This document shows positions 45,401 to 64,000 of a stretch of 64,000 nt of DNA, in pieces. The translations under genes and the position numbers were made by a program. The number at the start of each line of letters is the position of its first letter. The first letter of the stretch is position 1. The DNA comes from Streptomyces natalensis ATCC 27448 (lineage in GTDB: Bacteria; Actinomycetota; Actinomycetes; Streptomycetales; Streptomycetaceae), in NCBI RefSeq assembly GCF_000935125.1, contig NZ_JRKI01000029.1:310001-374000 (forward strand), read 5' to 3'. Below the pieces are notes generated by a model. That model saw only the letters and a list, made by a program, of their open reading frames with translations, was not told where the DNA came from and did no database searches.

Positions 45401-47858
45401 CCATCGCGGTCAGTACCCCGTCCGGGCCCAACTCCAGGAAGGCGCTGGCCCCTTCGGCCTCCAGGGCGCTCACACCGTCGGCGAAACGCACCGTCTCCCG
45501 TACATGCCGCACCCAATAGTCCGGCGAGCACACCAGCTCCTCGACCGCGAGCTCCCCGGTCACGTTCGAGACGAGCGGGATCTGCGGAGCCCCGTACGAC
45601 AGCCCCTCGGCCACCCGCCGGAAGTCCTCCAGCATCGGCTCCATCAGCGGCGAGTGGAAGGCGTGGCTGACCGGCAGGCGCTGCGTCTTGCGTCCCCCTG
45701 CCGCCAGCTCCTCCGCGATACGGAGCACCGCGGTCTCGTCCCCGGCGAGCACCACCGCCTCCGGGCCGTTGACCGCCGCGATCGACACCCCGTCGACCAG
45801 CCGTGCGGCCACCTCGCTCTCCGACGCCTGTACGGCGACCATGGCACCGCCCGCCGGGAGGGCCTGCATCAGCCGCGCCCGAGCCGCCACCAACGCACAC
45901 GCATCCGTCAGCGAGAACACCCCGGCGACATGCGCCGCCGCGATCTCACCGATCGAGTGCCCGCCCACGAAATCCGGCCGCACACCCAGAGACTCGGCCA
46001 GCCGGAACAACGCCACCTCAATGGCAAACAGCGCGGGCTGCGTGAACCCGGTCTCGTCCAACCCCTCCGCATCACCGAACATCACGTCCCGCAACCCGGC
46101 ATCGAAGTGCGCCAGCACCTCGTCCAACGCCTCGGCGAACACCGGGAACCGGACATACAACTCCCGGCCCATACCCACCCGTTGAGCACCCTGCCCCGAG
46201 AACAGCACCGCCAGCGGGCGGCTCGTCTCCGCGCGGCCCCGGGCCGCCTCGGACAGCTCGCCGTCGGGGCACTGGGCCAGCAGCACCGCGCGGTGCTCGA
46301 ACGCCGAACGGCCCGAGGCGAGCGAGAATCCCACGTCCACCGGTGACGCCGTGCCCCTGCGCGAGGAGATCCGCGCGAGCTGTGCCGCCAGCGCCTCCTC
46401 GGTCTTGGCGGACACCAGCCATGGCACCACCGCGGGCGCCAACCCCGGTTCCGCCACCGGCTCTTCGTCCGGTTCCGCCTGCTCCACGATCACATGGGCG
46501 TTGGTGCCGCTGATGCCGAACGAGGACACGCCGGCCCGCCACGGGCGGTCGGCCTTGGGCCACTCCTGAGGCTCCGTCAGCAGCTCCACCTCCCCCGACG
46601 TCCAGTCCACGTGGGAGGACGGCACATCGGCGTACAGCGTCTTGGGCAGGACACCGTGCCGCATCGCCAGGATCATCTTGATCAGCCCTGCCGCGCCGGC
46701 CGCCGCCTGGGTATGGCCGAGGTTGGACTTGACCGACCCCAGCAGCAGCGGCCGCTCGGGGTCGCGGTCCTGACCGTACGTGGCCAGCAGCGCCTGCGCC
46801 TCGATCGGATCACCGAGCGCGGTGCCGGTGCCATGGGCCTCGACCACGTCCACGTCCGAGGCCGACAGACCGGCGGCGGCCAGCGCCTGCCGGATCACCC
46901 GCTGCTGGGAGGGACCGCTGGGCGCGGTGAAGCCGTTGGAGGCGCCGTCCTGGTTGACGGCCGAGCCCCGTACGACCGCGAGGACGGGATGCCCGTTGCG
47001 GCGGGCGTCGGACAGGCGCTCCACGACCAGAACGCCCACGCCCTCCGACCACCCGGTGCCGTCGGCCGTGTCGGAGAACGCCTTGCACCGGCCGTCCGCC
47101 GCGAGCCCGCCCTGCCTGCTGAACTCCATCAGGGAACCGGGGGACGACATGACGTTCACCCCGCCGACCAGGGCCAGCGAGCACTCACCGGCCCGCAGGG
47201 CGTGGCTCGCCGTGTGCAGGGCCACGAGCGAGGACGAGCACGCCGTGTCGACGGTGACCGCCGGGCCCTCCAGGCCCAGCGTGTACGACAGCCTCCCGGA
47301 GGTGGCGCTGGCGGCGATTCCGGTGCCGATGTCGCCGGTGGCGTCGGCCAGGGAGCGTACGAGCAGGTAGGCGTAGTCCTGGCCGTTGGTGCCGATGAAC
47401 ACGCCGGTGCGGCTGCCGCGCAGGGTGGTCGGGTCGATGCCGGCGCGTTCGATGGCCTCCCAGGAGGTCTCCAGCAGGAGGCGCTGCTGCGGGTCCATGG
47501 TGACGGATTCGCGAGGTGAGATCCCGAAGAAGTCCGCGTCGAAGTCGCCCACGCCGTCGAGGAAGCCCCCTTCCTGGCTGACGGCGTTGCCGCGCCGGTC
47601 GACCCCGGCGTCCCGCAGGGCGTCCAGGTCCCAGCCGCGGTCCGTGGGGAACGCGCCGATGGCGTCCTTGCCCGCGGTCAGCAGCTCCCACAGGTCCTCG
47701 GGCGACTGGACACCGCCGGGGTAGCGGCAGGCCATCGCCACGATCGCGATCGGCTCCGTGGCCGCGGCGACGAGCTTGCGGTTCTGGCGGCGCAGGTTCT
47801 CGGCTTCCTTCAGCGAGGCGCGGAGGGCTGCGACGACGGTTTCACTGGATGTGGTCAT
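42432..47858 (-). CDS. Type I PKS, single module KS-AT-DH-KR-ACP
   Basis: The product is 1,808 residues. A docking coil (VVAALRASLKEAENLRRQNR) is followed by KS (about 47760-46490), AT (about 46225-45240; GHSIGE, SHAFHS, malonyl), DH (about 45150-44330; DHAIGGNVFFPG, HPALLDAVL), KR (about 43750-43060; VLDDG, B-type; ANYAAGN), ACP (about 42910-42705) and a C-terminal docking helix region with many acidic residues. The module should leave a double bond at C4-C5 of the final acyl chain. Much of its AT, DH and KR DNA is nearly identical to the terminal-module gene, offset by about 5.46 kb. It starts 11 bases after the stop of the upstream PKS gene and is surely in the same operon. Confidence 0.95.
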   Translation of the reverse strand: MTTSSETVVAALRASLKEAENLRRQNRKLVAAATEPIAIVAMACRYPGGVQSPEDLWELLTAGKDAIGAFPTDRGWDLDALRDAGVDRRGNAVSQEGGFLDGVGDFDADFFGISPRESVTMDPQQRLLLETSWEAIERAGIDPTTLRGSRTGVFIGTNGQDYAYLLVRSLADATGDIGTGIAASATSGRLSYTLGLEGPAVTVDTACSSSLVALHTASHALRAGECSLALVGGVNVMSSPGSLMEFSRQGGLAADGRCKAFSDTADGTGWSEGVGVLVVERLSDARRNGHPVLAVVRGSAVNQDGASNGFTAPSGPSQQRVIRQALAAAGLSASDVDVVEAHGTGTALGDPIEAQALLATYGQDRDPERPLLLGSVKSNLGHTQAAAGAAGLIKMILAMRHGVLPKTLYADVPSSHVDWTSGEVELLTEPQEWPKADRPWRAGVSSFGISGTNAHVIVEQAEPDEEPVAEPGLAPAVVPWLVSAKTEEALAAQLARISSRRGTASPVDVGFSLASGRSAFEHRAVLLAQCPDGELSEAARGRAETSRPLAVLFSGQGAQRVGMGRELYVRFPVFAEALDEVLAHFDAGLRDVMFGDAEGLDETGFTQPALFAIEVALFRLAESLGVRPDFVGGHSIGEIAAAHVAGVFSLTDACALVAARARLMQALPAGGAMVAVQASESEVAARLVDGVSIAAVNGPEAVVLAGDETAVLRIAEELAAGGRKTQRLPVSHAFHSPLMEPMLEDFRRVAEGLSYGAPQIPLVSNVTGELAVEELVCSPDYWVRHVRETVRFADGVSALEAEGASAFLELGPDGVLTAMARHTLDETKVAVPVLRKDRPEETALLTALAHLHVAGIGVDWSGIFAGTGARRVDLPTSPFQHERYWPRPAVLSGDVAGAGLRSAEHPLLGATLTLAESGEVVLTGRLSLQTHPWLTDHAIGGNVFFPGTGFLELAMHAADQAGCDRVEDLVLMTPLVLAEENGTQVQVLVGPADEAGTRTISIHARPEDDPDQPWMQHAGGTLTSGERVVDFGSTVWPPQDAVAVDLEGFYEGTGYGPAFQGLRSVWSCGDGAYAEVALPDHVAEDAGAFGLHPALLDAVLQSHRIAGVGSADDQFLPFAWRGVSLHAGGASVLRVRVVKTGDDSMSIAAVDAEGAPVLSAEAMVMRAYRDPGTGQAAARHGAERDELLSLEWVSGPEVPPAGVRCVSLGADELGVGASVASLADLSGDEDFVVLPVSGVGGDVPAAAHELTARTLGLLQEWSGREGSSGSRLVFVTRNAVSADEGESVRDVAAAAVWGLVRSAQSESPGRIALVDLEADSGDLAEVLAGLPGLLAAGDAQFVVREGAVRVGRLVESNEGAGVSPREWDADGTVLVTGGTGGLGRELARHLVVERGVRHLLLVSRSGPEAPGVSGLSDELAAHGAEVTVRACDVADRAAVHALVAAVPAEHPLTAVIHTAGVLDDGLVTSLTPERLSTVLRPKVDAAWNLHEATKDLDLAAFVLYSSISGVLGAPGQANYAAGNVFLDALAWHRMGQGLPAQSLAWGAWTQDGGMTATLSDTDMQRMASYGTAPLSRQRGLALFDAACARSAAHLVAVGRVGGPVRASAPVPSVLRGLVKGARRTAVNTTGETAVSLADRLRAARPEERPRLMTDLVRTEAAAVLGHASAKNVDARREFNELGFDSLTSVELRNRLSALTGLRLSATLVFDYPNPTALADHFVSELVEEAATGPALLAELERLDSALAAGAPDARTRAAVTARLAQILDDWRDAPAEEDGAEVAERLEAASTDEIFAFIDNELGRHSDR

Positions 47859-47869
47859 GGTCCGCTCTT

Positions 47870-64000
<16,131 letters not shown>

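Overview
The window is high-GC DNA with Streptomyces-type gene content: rare TTA codons sitting in regulators, a SARP/LAL activator, PAS-LuxR regulators, GPP34 and SpoIIE-like families, and a large modular type I PKS. It reads as accessory chromosome of a Streptomyces or close relative; the species cannot be named from sequence alone.

Positions 1-6.9 kb are a gene graveyard. A DnaE2 N-terminal fragment is joined to a decayed SpoIIE-type phosphatase/ATPase; an integrase fragment is joined to the C-terminal part of a berberine-bridge-type oxidoreductase; an MFS tail and the C-terminal tails of an IS5-like and a Tn3-like transposase follow; and a degenerate type I-E CRISPR remnant (two, perhaps three, repeats at an exact 61-bp period) lies beside them. 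Intact genes among these are an aldo/keto reductase, a dienelactone-hydrolase-like protein and a DUF1330 protein.

Positions 6.9-20.6 kb are mostly metabolic or housekeeping-like: pirin, an xdhA-xdhB-xdhC operon (xanthine dehydrogenase and its cofactor-maturation protein), a DUF1003 membrane protein, a GltB-like FMN/Fe-S protein, an alpha/beta hydrolase, a secreted carboxylesterase, a GPP34 protein and a two-component system.

Positions 20.8-27.9 kb hold a compact cassette: an ATP-grasp amino-acid-ligase-like enzyme, a glucan-water-dikinase-like phosphotransferase and an MFS transporter with 4-bp start/stop overlaps, a convergent 2OG-Fe(II) amino-acid-hydroxylase-like gene, and a divergent PAS-LuxR regulator. 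It could make and export a small modified peptide; this is the least familiar system here. A MITE-like element, a LysE exporter and a CPBP membrane protein follow.

Positions 30.2-64 kb are the downstream end of a type I PKS cluster. A PimM-like PAS-LuxR gene and a PimR-like SARP/LAL gene are divergent around an array of CGGCAAG-type heptamers; a glycosyltransferase gene is preceded by a PimM-type palindrome; and three collinear PKS genes on the minus strand end in a thioesterase. The visible modules take malonyl units and predict a chain end of hydroxyl, hydroxyl, ketone (from a dead KR), hydroxyl, then a 2,4-dienoyl unit released by the TE. The upstream PKS continues past the right edge.
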